In this document: positions 1-8,112 of the stretch, in pieces
Layout of the letters: the number at the start of each line of letters is the position of its first letter
How positions within the stretch are numbered: position 1 is the first letter of the stretch
DNA from: Ciceribacter ferrooxidans
GTDB taxonomy: Bacteria > Pseudomonadota > Alphaproteobacteria > Rhizobiales > Rhizobiaceae
Reading direction: 5' to 3'
DNA length: 64,000 nucleotides
Assembly (NCBI RefSeq): GCF_004137355.1
Contig: NZ_SDVB01000101.1
Coordinates: 62,001-126,000, forward strand
The notes under the pieces: generated by a model
Databases searched by the model: none
Seen by the model: only the letters and a program-made list of their open reading frames with translations
What the model was told of the DNA's origin: nothing
Position numbers and translations under genes: made by a program

Positions 1-445
1 CGAGCCGCTGCGTGCCCGACCAGCCCGGCACGATGCCGACATGGGCCTCGGGAAGGGCAAGCGTCGCCTTCGGCGCCATGACCCGGATGTCGCAGGCCGC
101 GGCAAGCTCCAGCCCGCCGCCGAAGGCGTGCCCCGAGATCACACCGATCACGGGCTTTGCCAGCCGGGCAAGACGGTCGAAAATCCGGTGTCCTTCGCGA
201 ACCCAGTGGCGGGCGAACTCCGCCGGCGAAAGGTCTCCCCAGGCATTGATATCGGCGCCGGCGCAGAAGGCCCGCTCCCCTTCCGCCGTCACCATCAGGC
301 AGGTGATATCCGCCCGGCGTTCGACTGCGTCGAGATGCCCGGCGAATTCCTGCAACATCGCGACGGTGAAGGCATTGAGCTTGGCGGGATTGTCGAGCCG
401 GATCTCCGCGAGCTGGCCGTGGATCTCGAGATGAACCGTGCTCAT
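1..445 (-). CDS. Enoyl-CoA hydratase/isomerase (partial, cut by window edge)
   Basis: Crotonase-fold enzyme that hydrates or isomerises enoyl-CoA thioesters in the cytoplasm. Only the first 148 codons are inside the window. Visible hallmarks are CAGADI (residues 61-66) and GHAFGGG (105-111), which form the oxyanion hole, and both candidate catalytic glutamates: E113 in GGGLELA and E133 in the PEAHVG segment. This favours a true hydratase over a non-hydratase crotonase. The ATG overlaps the stop of the upstream CoA-transferase gene as ATGA, so it is translationally coupled and is the third gene of the operon. The substrate cannot be read from the sequence; the pairing with a CoA-transferase suggests a short organic acid activated as its CoA ester. 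Confidence 0.9.
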   Translation of the reverse strand, partial: MSTVHLEIHGQLAEIRLDNPAKLNAFTVAMLQEFAGHLDAVERRADITCLMVTAEGERAFCAGADINAWGDLSPAEFARHWVREGHRIFDRLARLAKPVIGVISGHAFGGGLELAAACDIRVMAPKATLALPEAHVGIVPGWSGTQRL

Positions 446-2013
446 GGCGTCCACCCCATCGGCGTTTCGGACAGCAGCCTGCGGTCGATCGTCACCGCAT
501 CCGGCGCGACCTTGACCCTCCCTTGAGAGGCTATCACGATATCCCGCTCCGGCTCGATGCCGGGCATGATCTCGGTGGCGACGAGGCCTTCTGCGGTCAA
601 CCGCATGACGCAGCGCTCGGTGACATAGAGAACGTCCTGGCCCTCGGCGCGCGCCCGCCGGCCGGAAAAGGTCACATGCTCGACTTTCTCCACCATCTTG
701 GTGAACTTGCCCGGCTTGGCGACGCGAATACCCTCGCCTGTCAGCTGCACCTCCGCGCCCGCCTCGAACCAGCCGGAGAAGACGATCTTGCGCGCCTGCG
801 CGGTGATATCGACGAAGCCGCCGCAGCCGGCCGTGAGAAAGGGCTTCTTGCCGAGCTTCGAGACGTTGACGTTGCCCTCGACATCGACTTCGAGGAAGGA
901 GAGGAAGGACACGTCGAAGCCGCCGCCCTGGAAGTAGATGAACTGCTGCGGCGAGGGCACGAAACCGTCGGCGTTGGAGGCACAGCCGAAGGCGAAGTCG
1001 GTGAGCGGCATGCCGCCGACCGCGCCCTGCTCGATCGCCCAGGTCACCGCGTCGGGATGGCCTTCCTCGAGCAGGATACGCGGCACCTGTGCGCTGATGC
1101 CGAAACCGAGATTGGCGGTCATGCCACGCTTCAGCTCGAATGCGGCCCGGCGCGCAATCACTTTCTCGACACCGTGCTCGGCGAGCTTGAAGCTCGACCA
1201 CGGCCGCATGATCTGGCCGGAGATCGCCGGATCGTAAGGCGTCTCGCAGGTCTGCTTCTGGTCTGGATCGATAACCACGAGGTCGACGAGGTGACCCGGC
1301 ACCCGCACGTCGTGCGGCCGGAGACTGCCGGCAGCCGTCATGCGCTGCACCTGAGCGATCACCAGGCCGCCGTGATTGCGCACGGCTATCGCCTGTTCCA
1401 GGCCGCCGAGATAGGCGCCCTCGTGCTCGTAGGTGAGGTTGCCGCGCTCGTCGGCCGTCGTCGCCCGCAGGATACAGACGTCCGGCACGATATTCGGAAA
1501 ATGCAGCCAGGTCTCGCCGGCGAACTCCACCTGCGTGACGATCGGCCGGGCGGCGGCCTTCCCGTTCATGGCGCAACCTTCGCGCCGCGGATCGACGAAG
1601 GTGTCGAGACCGATACGCGTGAGGACACCCGGTCTGCGGGCGGCTACCTCGCGGTGCATGTCGAACATGATGCCGGAGGGCACGTTGTAGGCCTCGATGC
1701 GATCCTCGACGATCATCTTCCAGATCTCGGGCATCGGCAGGCTCGAAGGGCCGGACGGATAGGAGCCGGCGAGAACACGGCAGATGAGGCCGTCCTTGGC
1801 GATGTGGTCGATGCCCTTGACTCCGTACATGTCGCCGGCGGCGATCGGGTGCAGCATGGTCAGGCCGCGCGGATGGCCTTCGTCGTCGAAACGTCTGCCG
1901 AGCGCCTCCAGGACGAGATCGGGGCAGCCGAGGGCGGAGGAGGACGAGACGGTGACCACCGCCCCGTCGGGAATGCGCGCAACGGCTTCTGCCGCCGAAA
2001 CGAGCTTGCTCAT
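442..2013 (-). CDS. Acyl-CoA:acetate/propionate-type CoA-transferase
   Basis: A 523-residue family I CoA-transferase with the fused alpha and beta halves typical of propionate CoA-transferase/YdiF proteins. It would move CoA between a donor such as acetyl-CoA and a carboxylic acid. The catalytic glutamate is most likely E328 in the motif EQGAVGG (328-334), which matches the ExGxxGG signature. The glycine-rich N-terminal half (GAVVTVSSSSALG) is also as expected. Its start overlaps the stop of the oxidoreductase gene (ATGA), and its own stop overlaps the next gene's start. With the downstream enoyl-CoA hydratase it forms an acid activation and hydration module. The true acid substrate is unknown. 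Confidence 0.88.
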   Translation of the reverse strand: MSKLVSAAEAVARIPDGAVVTVSSSSALGCPDLVLEALGRRFDDEGHPRGLTMLHPIAAGDMYGVKGIDHIAKDGLICRVLAGSYPSGPSSLPMPEIWKMIVEDRIEAYNVPSGIMFDMHREVAARRPGVLTRIGLDTFVDPRREGCAMNGKAAARPIVTQVEFAGETWLHFPNIVPDVCILRATTADERGNLTYEHEGAYLGGLEQAIAVRNHGGLVIAQVQRMTAAGSLRPHDVRVPGHLVDLVVIDPDQKQTCETPYDPAISGQIMRPWSSFKLAEHGVEKVIARRAAFELKRGMTANLGFGISAQVPRILLEEGHPDAVTWAIEQGAVGGMPLTDFAFGCASNADGFVPSPQQFIYFQGGGFDVSFLSFLEVDVEGNVNVSKLGKKPFLTAGCGGFVDITAQARKIVFSGWFEAGAEVQLTGEGIRVAKPGKFTKMVEKVEHVTFSGRRARAEGQDVLYVTERCVMRLTAEGLVATEIMPGIEPERDIVIASQGRVKVAPDAVTIDRRLLSETPMGWTP

Positions 2014-3011
2014 TTGGCACCCCCATAGTCGACGTCGACCGCGGCACCCGTCAGCGCGGCCTCGCGAACGGCAAGCGCGACCGCAAGCGATTTGACGCCG
2101 TCCCAGCCGGTTGCGGCCGGCTCGCCATGGCCGGCGGCAGCCGCGTGGAAGCGCCGCACCGCCTCGCCGTAAAGATCGTGGGGATCGTAAGCGACCGGCT
2201 CACGGCCGGCCGCGGTGACGAGTTCGATCGCACCGACCGGATTCTGCGTCATCACGCCCTTGGCGAAGATGGAGCCTTCGGTGCCATGCACCTCCAGGCC
2301 GGTCCCGGCGAAGGGATGGGTGAAGCTCTCATGGCTCATCACCATCACGCCAGACGGCATCGACCACACGGACATCACCGAATCCTCGACACCCTTTCCG
2401 AGTCCCGACGCGGCCATCTGGGCGACCACAGTCTTCGGATCCTCGCCCGTGAGGAAGCGGACGACATCCGCATCATGCACGGTGATATCCGGGATGACCC
2501 CGCCGCCGGCCACGGCTGAATTGATGCGCCATCCCTGCAGGTTCTCCGGCAGGTGGACAGCGTGATGGAGCCGCAGCGACAGCACCCGGCCGATCCGCCC
2601 GTCGCGAATCAGAGCCCGCACGGCGCGATGACTGCCCGAGCAGCGGAGGTGATGGTTGGTCGCGAAGACAACATCCTTCTCTTCCGCCGCACGGACCATC
2701 GAGACGGCGTCGGCTAGCGACATCGCCAGCGGCTTTTCACAGAGCACGTGTTTGCCTGCAGCAATGGCAGCCAGGGCCTGGGGCCGATGCTTCTCGTTGG
2801 TGGTGGAGATGTAAACCGCATCGACACGGGGATCGGCGACCGCCTCCTCGACGCTGACACCAGAGAGAGGAATGGCATGGGTCACGGCAAAGGCGGCGCC
2901 GCGCTCGGACGACGAACTCACCACCCGGATGATCTCGCCGCCCTCGGCCCTCAAAGCCCGGATCATATACTGCGCGGCGATAGTGCTCGCCCCGATCAGC
3001 GCCCAGCGCAT
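2010..3011 (-). CDS. Gfo/Idh/MocA family NAD(P)-dependent oxidoreductase
   Basis: A 333-residue dehydrogenase of the family that oxidises sugars, inositols and related polyols. It has an N-terminal Rossmann segment (WALIGAST, residues 3-10) and the family's EKP motif (92-94), whose lysine is catalytic. I chose the ATG at 3011 because GGGAGG lies 6 bases upstream; an in-frame upstream ATG at 3044 would lie inside the operator region. It is the first gene of a three-gene operon, overlapping the CoA-transferase start by four bases. Together the genes suggest oxidation of a polyol or sugar acid followed by CoA-linked steps, but this is inference from context. The substrate is not identifiable from the sequence. 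Confidence 0.85.
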   Translation of the reverse strand: MRWALIGASTIAAQYMIRALRAEGGEIIRVVSSSSERGAAFAVTHAIPLSGVSVEEAVADPRVDAVYISTTNEKHRPQALAAIAAGKHVLCEKPLAMSLADAVSMVRAAEEKDVVFATNHHLRCSGSHRAVRALIRDGRIGRVLSLRLHHAVHLPENLQGWRINSAVAGGGVIPDITVHDADVVRFLTGEDPKTVVAQMAASGLGKGVEDSVMSVWSMPSGVMVMSHESFTHPFAGTGLEVHGTEGSIFAKGVMTQNPVGAIELVTAAGREPVAYDPHDLYGEAVRRFHAAAAGHGEPAATGWDGVKSLAVALAVREAALTGAAVDVDYGGAK

Positions 3012-3033
3012 CGCCGTCCTCCCGGTCAATTTA

Positions 3034-3063
3034 GATCGTTCCAATTTTTATATGGAACGTTCC
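3034..3063. promoter_or_regulatory. Palindromic operator (GGAACGTTCC) plus half-site before the oxidoreductase operon
   Basis: A perfect 10-bp palindrome GGAACGTTCC (3054-3063) lies about 45 bases before the operon start, with a related half-site GATCGTTCCAA at 3034-3044. The central CG flanked by A/T is the pattern used by LacI/GalR-type repressors. The cognate regulator is not adjacent; neither LacI gene in the window is next to it. Confidence 0.55.
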
Positions 3064-3113
3064 AAATTGAGTCAAGCAAGATTTCCGACCGGGAACCATC
3101 TAACGGCAGGCGA

Positions 3114-4229
3114 TCAGGAGCCCGGAGCTACGGACTTGAGTGAATAGCTCGTGCTCCGTCCCCCGCCTTCGTCCCGCCGCAGGATTCCTCGCGCGACGAG
3201 ATCGTTGATGTCTCGCAGGGCGGTGTCGGGTGAAACTTTCGTGAGCGTGGCCCACTTCGATGACGTTAGCTTACCCTCGAAGCCGTCGAGAAGGCGGTTG
3301 ATTACCGCCCGTTGCCGTGCGTTCAGCGGTTCCACCTCAATAGCCCGCCAGAATGCCGCCTTGTGCAAGACATTGCCAAGAATCCGCTCGGCACCGTCTA
3401 TGGCTCGGTCAAGGCAAGCGAGAAACCAAGTGATCCAGTCTGTGATGTCGAGATCTCCCTTCTGCGTGCGTTCGAGCGTGGCGTAGTAGTCCCTGCGCTC
3501 CAAGCGGATCTCGGCGGACATGCTATAGAAGCGCTGCGGACTGGCTTCGGAACGGGCCAAGGCCATATCGGCGATGGCACGCGCAATCCGCCCATTGCCG
3601 TCCTCAAAGGGATGAATGGTCACGAACCAGAGATGGGCGATGGCGGCCTTAAGCACGGGATCGATGTTCCTTTCACTCTCAAACCAGGAGAGCAAAGCTG
3701 CCATCTCCTCGGGCAGTCGAACAGCACCGGGAGCCTCGAAATGCACCCGCTCGCGGCCATAAGGGCCTGAGACCACCTGCATCGGGCCGGCATTCTCACC
3801 GCGCCAGGCGCCGACGGCGATCCTGGTCATGCCGCTTCGCCCGGTCGGGAAGAGTGCGGCATGCCAGCCGAACAGCCGCTCCTCAGTCAGAGCCTTGTCA
3901 TAGTTTTGCGTGGCATCGAGCATCATCTCGACGACACCTTCGATATCCCGGTCAACAGGAGCAAGCGCGCCGACATCCAAGCCGAGACGACGGGCAATCG
4001 ACGAGCGCACCAGTTCCTTATCGAGCCTTTCCCCTTCGATTTCGCTTGATTTGACCACGTCTTCGGTCAGGGTGGCAAGGACGGCTTCGGCCCTGAGATC
4101 GAAGCCGAGCGCCTCCATGTGACCGATCAGCCGGCCTTGGCGATGACGAACGGCAGCCAAGCGTCCGCTTATCGCGCTCTCGGACCACCTGAACCGTGGC
4201 CAATCATCCTGCTCATGAATATAGACCAT
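3114..4229 (-). CDS. Fic-domain protein with internal inhibitory motif and C-terminal winged helix
   Basis: A 371-residue Fic protein that probably transfers AMP from ATP to a target-protein hydroxyl. The complete active-site motif HPFEDGNGR is at residues 206-214. SSEIEG (61-66) matches the inhibitory-helix motif (S/T)xxxE(G/N), placed N-terminal to the core as in class II Fic enzymes, so the protein should be held inactive by its own helix. The C-terminal ~60 residues (KWATLTKVSPDTALRDINDL) look like a DNA-binding winged helix, suggesting autoregulation. AAAGG about 9 bases before the ATG supports the start. It stands alone between two metabolic operons with no FicA-like partner and no link to their metabolism. 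Its targets are unknown. Confidence 0.88.
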   Translation of the reverse strand: MVYIHEQDDWPRFRWSESAISGRLAAVRHRQGRLIGHMEALGFDLRAEAVLATLTEDVVKSSEIEGERLDKELVRSSIARRLGLDVGALAPVDRDIEGVVEMMLDATQNYDKALTEERLFGWHAALFPTGRSGMTRIAVGAWRGENAGPMQVVSGPYGRERVHFEAPGAVRLPEEMAALLSWFESERNIDPVLKAAIAHLWFVTIHPFEDGNGRIARAIADMALARSEASPQRFYSMSAEIRLERRDYYATLERTQKGDLDITDWITWFLACLDRAIDGAERILGNVLHKAAFWRAIEVEPLNARQRAVINRLLDGFEGKLTSSKWATLTKVSPDTALRDINDLVARGILRRDEGGGRSTSYSLKSVAPGS

Positions 4230-4337
4230 TCACCGCACCTTTCGCAGCGAATATGGTCCTCTTTCCCCGCATCGGCAAGTATAATCACCGCACGATTTGC
4301 GGCGCATAGAACGATTATCGCCGCACGCTCGCTTCAG
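4229..4337. repeat. Three imperfect direct repeats (core CCGCAC) upstream of the Fic gene
   Basis: The motif TCACCGCAC recurs at 4230-4238 and 4285-4293, with a variant TCGCCGCAC at 4318-4326. The first two share an extended context, (T/A)TCACCGCAC-N2-TT(T/C)GC. On the coding strand this reads GTGCGG(T/C)GA. The copies lie in the Fic promoter and leader, and the nearest overlaps the leader next to the start codon. A binding site for the Fic winged-helix domain is a reasonable guess. The remaining bases to 4494 show no gene. Confidence 0.4.
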
Positions 4338-4494
4338 ACGTCCTGCCCAGGAGATCTCCGGCCTGTCCCAGACCCTGCCGAGAATACGGGCGGCGATCAG
4401 CCCACAATCGCATGCCCCGGCTGGTCAAGGTCAAGGCCAGTGGTGATCGTCGGTTTGGGCTATCTGTATAACTTCCCGCCGCACATCCCGCCGG

Positions 4495-5583
4495 TCAGGC
4501 GTCCGGCTCGTTCCTCTCCGCCATCGCCCGGACAAGAAGCAGCATGACGAGGGCCTGACCGTAGGGCGCCGGGACGTTGGGGATCTGACGGTAGAAGTCG
4601 AGCGTATGCCCCATCGGGGTGCCGTCGGAGACTTCGAGCACGATCCCGCTTTCGTCGATCCGCGCCAGCACCGCCTCCAGCGCCTTGTCGGCGATCGGCT
4701 TCAATCCTGCATCCAGCAGGCCGAGATCGATGCCGCGCAGGATACCGTAGGCGATCGCCGCCGTGGCAGACGTCTCCTCCGGCGAACCGGGATCGCAGAC
4801 CAGCGTGCAGAACATGCCGTTGTCCCGCTGGTGGGCGGCAAGCGTCTTCACCTGCGAGCGCAGCACGAAAGTCAGGTGCCGCTGCAGATGGTCCGGCACG
4901 TGAGAAACGAGACTGAAGAGTTCCGGGATCGCAACGGTGATCCAGGAATTGCCCCGCGCCCAGAAGGCCTTGGCGAAATTGTGCCGGCCGTTGAACGTCC
5001 AGCCGTGATACCAGAGGCCCGTCACCGGATCGGCGAGATAGCGCTCGTGAACGAGAAACTGGTAGAAGGCCTCCTCGATCCAGTCCTGCCGGCCGAACCG
5101 CTCACCGGCGCGGGCGAGAAAGAGGCACGTCATGAACAGCGTGTCGTCCCAGAGTTCGCCGTCGTTCATGCGCTCCTTCACGACGTGCTGGAAGCCGCCA
5201 TCCTCGGTGCGAGCGAGTTTCGTCATAAGCCAGTCGGCCCAGTCCCGGACCAGCGCCTCCCAGTCCGGACGGTCGACATGATCGATCAGCACGGAAAGCG
5301 GCAGCATCGGAGAGGACGAATTGACCTGGCGCGGTGGCAGGCCGCGGCCGATCTGCCAGTCGTACCAGCGTGCGATCGCCTCGATCAGCGAGCGGTCGCC
5401 CACCGCCTCGGCATGGCGGATCAGCCCGTAGATGCCGACGCCGACCTCCCAGTCCCATTCATCGAACTGCAACTGGTAAGCGCCATCGGGCGCGGCAACG
5501 GTTTCGTTGATGCCCTTGAGGCGGGCAAGGCCCAGCGCAACGCGGGAGAGGGTCTCGGAAAGTAGCTCGGGCTCGATCAACAT
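4495..5583 (-). CDS. GH105-type unsaturated uronyl hydrolase (locus A)
   Basis: A 362-residue alpha/alpha-barrel enzyme of the GH105/GH88 group. These enzymes hydrate the 4,5-double bond of an unsaturated uronic acid at the non-reducing end of an oligosaccharide, releasing 4-deoxy-5-keto-uronate. Visible signatures are the acidic motif ELWDDTLFM, which carries the presumed catalytic Asp, then GRHNFAKAFWARGNSW and GHTLDFYRQIP. There is no signal peptide, so it is cytoplasmic. I place the start at 5583 (MLIEPE), where AGGA precedes the ATG; an in-frame GTG at 5598 is less likely. It is the last gene of the locus A operon, 27 bases after the 833-aa gene, and is clearly homologous to the GH105 at 44788-45888. 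Confidence 0.88.
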   Translation of the reverse strand: MLIEPELLSETLSRVALGLARLKGINETVAAPDGAYQLQFDEWDWEVGVGIYGLIRHAEAVGDRSLIEAIARWYDWQIGRGLPPRQVNSSSPMLPLSVLIDHVDRPDWEALVRDWADWLMTKLARTEDGGFQHVVKERMNDGELWDDTLFMTCLFLARAGERFGRQDWIEEAFYQFLVHERYLADPVTGLWYHGWTFNGRHNFAKAFWARGNSWITVAIPELFSLVSHVPDHLQRHLTFVLRSQVKTLAAHQRDNGMFCTLVCDPGSPEETSATAAIAYGILRGIDLGLLDAGLKPIADKALEAVLARIDESGIVLEVSDGTPMGHTLDFYRQIPNVPAPYGQALVMLLLVRAMAERNEPDA

Positions 5584-5610
5584 CGGCGATCCTGTCACAA
5601 GAGAAGACGG

Positions 5611-8112
5611 TCAGAAGGAATAGGCGTCGAAATGCCGGACGGCGGGGTCGATGCTTCGGTTGGGGAAGACATAAGGCTTGCCGTCGTCCGTCAGTCCTTC
5701 ATCCCAATCCAGGGCGAGCGCAGTCCGGCCCGGCCGATCAAGAACAAGCCGTCCGGCCGCATCGAACGATACGGTGACGCCGGCGAGGTGATCCCGGAAG
5801 GTCGCGAAGTCCGCCGAGTCAGCGCCTTCCCCGGCCAGCGCCACCCAGCCGCAATGGCGGCCTTCGGCGCGGAATTCGATGCCGGCGCCCGGGCCTGCGG
5901 CGACCGCTTCGATCGGGCTCGTCGCCAAAAGTGCGGCGAAGCCCCGCCCTGCCCTGAGAACGATCCAGTTACCAAGGCGCTCGACCGCATCGAAGGCATC
6001 GGACTGGACATAGGCATGGGTGAAGGACTGGCGGGCATTCTCGCCGAGGTCGAAGAGCAGCATCGCGACGTTTTCGTACTGTGCCACGCGCGGCAGCGAA
6101 CCGTTGCCGGCCCAGTAGGACGGTCGCTGGTTGCCCCAGGGATCGTCCTCGCCGGGATGGTTGATCCAGGCGCGGGCGAAGGGGTCAGAGGCGAAGCGCA
6201 GGTCGACGACATGCTGCTGATGTCCGCGGCCGCCGGGCTTGCCGTCGACCATCGACGACAACTGCACCGCCGCCGTCTTGTAAAGCGCCAGCCGTGCCGC
6301 CTCGTCGTGTCCCTGCACGTAATGCGCCGTCAGCGCCTTGCCGGGCTCCGGCTCGACCACGGCGCACGCCGCTTCGGGCGGCTCGTAGCCGCCGGCGCAG
6401 AACATCGGCAAGGCAGCCACGCCGTCGTTCAGCCAGCCCTTGCCGAAGGCGACGGTGGCAAAAGGCGCAAGTTCCGTCAGCGGCCCGGCGCGCAGTTCCT
6501 TGTCGTAGGCACGCCCCATGGTGCCGGCGGGGACACCAGCCAGGGTATGCAGCCCGATCATCACCATCAACCGGTCGAGCAACGCCCGCGCGCGCGCCCT
6601 GATGGCACCGTCACCCAGATGTTCCAGCGCCAGCAGGCCGATGAAATCGATGGGGTAATAGGCGGCCGAATTCCACTCCGCGAGCCCGTGGTGTTCGACG
6701 GAATCGAACCATTTCGAAAGCCGCTCCTCGCCGAGACGGGCCTGTTCGCTGCCGCTGCGCCCGGAGCAGCTGAAGGTTTCCTCCGGCAGCAGGCGCCCGG
6801 CCAGATATTGGGAGACATGGAAGCACAGCACATGGTTCTCGCTCCAGAACCACATGACGTCGTTGCCCGGCTCGTCGACCCAGTAGCGGTAGTCGAGAGC
6901 CGCCCGCCGGATCTCGCGACGGGTCGCCTCGGGCAGACCGTCACGATAATCCGAGTAGAGCCAGAGCAGCGGCACCATCACGAAGTCGGAGCAGTCCCGG
7001 CGCTCGTCAACGGCTGCCAGCGTGTCGGCGATGATCGCGTGAACCGTGGCATCCGCCGGCCGGCCGCTTGCCATCATGGCAATCGCACGGCCTATCCGCG
7101 CCTCGCCGTTGGCGGCGGCGTAGTCGAGCGCCAGTGCCTTGCGCTCTGCCAGCGGCCGATCCGAAAGATCGCGGAAAGGGGCGGCGAACGTGGCAAAGGC
7201 GATGTGTCGGGTGACCCGGTTGTCTCCGACGGCGAACGTGAGTTCCAGCGGGTGATGGCCATCGGCAAGCGCATCCGCACCGGGCAACTCGACCAGGGTC
7301 TCGCCAGATTCGAGAATTCCCACAGCATCGAGAAGCGGGGGCTTGTCGCTCATGTGCACGCTCGGGAGGATGCGGCCGCGCACAGTGACGTCAACGCTTG
7401 CCGGCCGTTCCACCCTGAGCCGCAGCCGTCCGTCGCGTACATGCAAGGGATCCGGCCGCACCTCCGCCGCGAGGTCCTTCAACAGCCCGACCGTCGCGCC
7501 GGAGATCGCGACGGGAAGGTGTGCCGTAAGCGTGTCGAGGCCAAGCGACGTCAGTTCGAAATACCAGAGCGCGTCGCGCTCGGCGAGTTCCTCGGTAAGC
7601 ACGACCACTTCCGAGCCGCCGGCCTTCAACGGCAACCGGATTTCGGTCTCGGATTCGCGATTGCGGCGGAAAGGTTCGAACACCGCACACTCGACGCCGT
7701 CCACCCAGATCCGCACCCCGCCGCAAGTGGTAAGCCGGAACGCATGGCCGCCGGCACGCGCCGGGACGAGTTTCGTCTTCAGCCAGCGTGCGAGACGCGT
7801 CGGGCGATGCCAGAACCCGGAGAATTCCACCCGCCGGTTGAAGCCGGGAAGATAGAGGCCGTCGATCGCAAAATCGTCGCGGAAGGCTACTCGGCGGGTT
7901 TCGATCTCCCGCCACAGCGCCACCCGGCACGGCAGGTCGCCCACATCGACGAAGCCGTTGATGAAGCGATAGTTGACCCGATCCTCCGCGAGCGCCGGCT
8001 CGCCCGGATAGAGCCGGGCCTCGACCGCCGACATGGCCCAGGCGGTGACCGTCTCCCCCGGAGCAACGGCAAAACCGGCCGATGCGGTTTCGGCAAATCG
8101 CGGCGCGGTCAT
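5611..8112 (-). CDS. Uncharacterised 833-aa protein, putative intracellular polysaccharide lyase-like (locus A)
   Basis: I do not recognise a named family. Residues ~95-190 look like a galactose-binding/beta-sandwich module (RLTTCGG, WVDG). Residues ~330-560 look like an alpha/alpha-toroid, with DEPGND (413-418), SENH (424-427), EWNSAAYYPID (479-489) and GRAYDKELRAG (533-543). The C-terminal part looks like a beta-sandwich, with WINHPGE (649-655) and RPSYWAGNGSLPRVAQY (663-679). Invariant Asn, His and Tyr residues in such a fold recall polysaccharide lyases and heparinase-like proteins. No signal peptide is seen, so it should be cytoplasmic. The start at 8112 overlaps the HAD gene's stop (ATGA); the open frame continues upstream but that part lacks support. 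All the motifs recur in the homologue at 46718-49201. Lyase activity is inference. Confidence 0.7.
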   Translation of the reverse strand: MTAPRFAETASAGFAVAPGETVTAWAMSAVEARLYPGEPALAEDRVNYRFINGFVDVGDLPCRVALWREIETRRVAFRDDFAIDGLYLPGFNRRVEFSGFWHRPTRLARWLKTKLVPARAGGHAFRLTTCGGVRIWVDGVECAVFEPFRRNRESETEIRLPLKAGGSEVVVLTEELAERDALWYFELTSLGLDTLTAHLPVAISGATVGLLKDLAAEVRPDPLHVRDGRLRLRVERPASVDVTVRGRILPSVHMSDKPPLLDAVGILESGETLVELPGADALADGHHPLELTFAVGDNRVTRHIAFATFAAPFRDLSDRPLAERKALALDYAAANGEARIGRAIAMMASGRPADATVHAIIADTLAAVDERRDCSDFVMVPLLWLYSDYRDGLPEATRREIRRAALDYRYWVDEPGNDVMWFWSENHVLCFHVSQYLAGRLLPEETFSCSGRSGSEQARLGEERLSKWFDSVEHHGLAEWNSAAYYPIDFIGLLALEHLGDGAIRARARALLDRLMVMIGLHTLAGVPAGTMGRAYDKELRAGPLTELAPFATVAFGKGWLNDGVAALPMFCAGGYEPPEAACAVVEPEPGKALTAHYVQGHDEAARLALYKTAAVQLSSMVDGKPGGRGHQQHVVDLRFASDPFARAWINHPGEDDPWGNQRPSYWAGNGSLPRVAQYENVAMLLFDLGENARQSFTHAYVQSDAFDAVERLGNWIVLRAGRGFAALLATSPIEAVAAGPGAGIEFRAEGRHCGWVALAGEGADSADFATFRDHLAGVTVSFDAAGRLVLDRPGRTALALDWDEGLTDDGKPYVFPNRSIDPAVRHFDAYSF

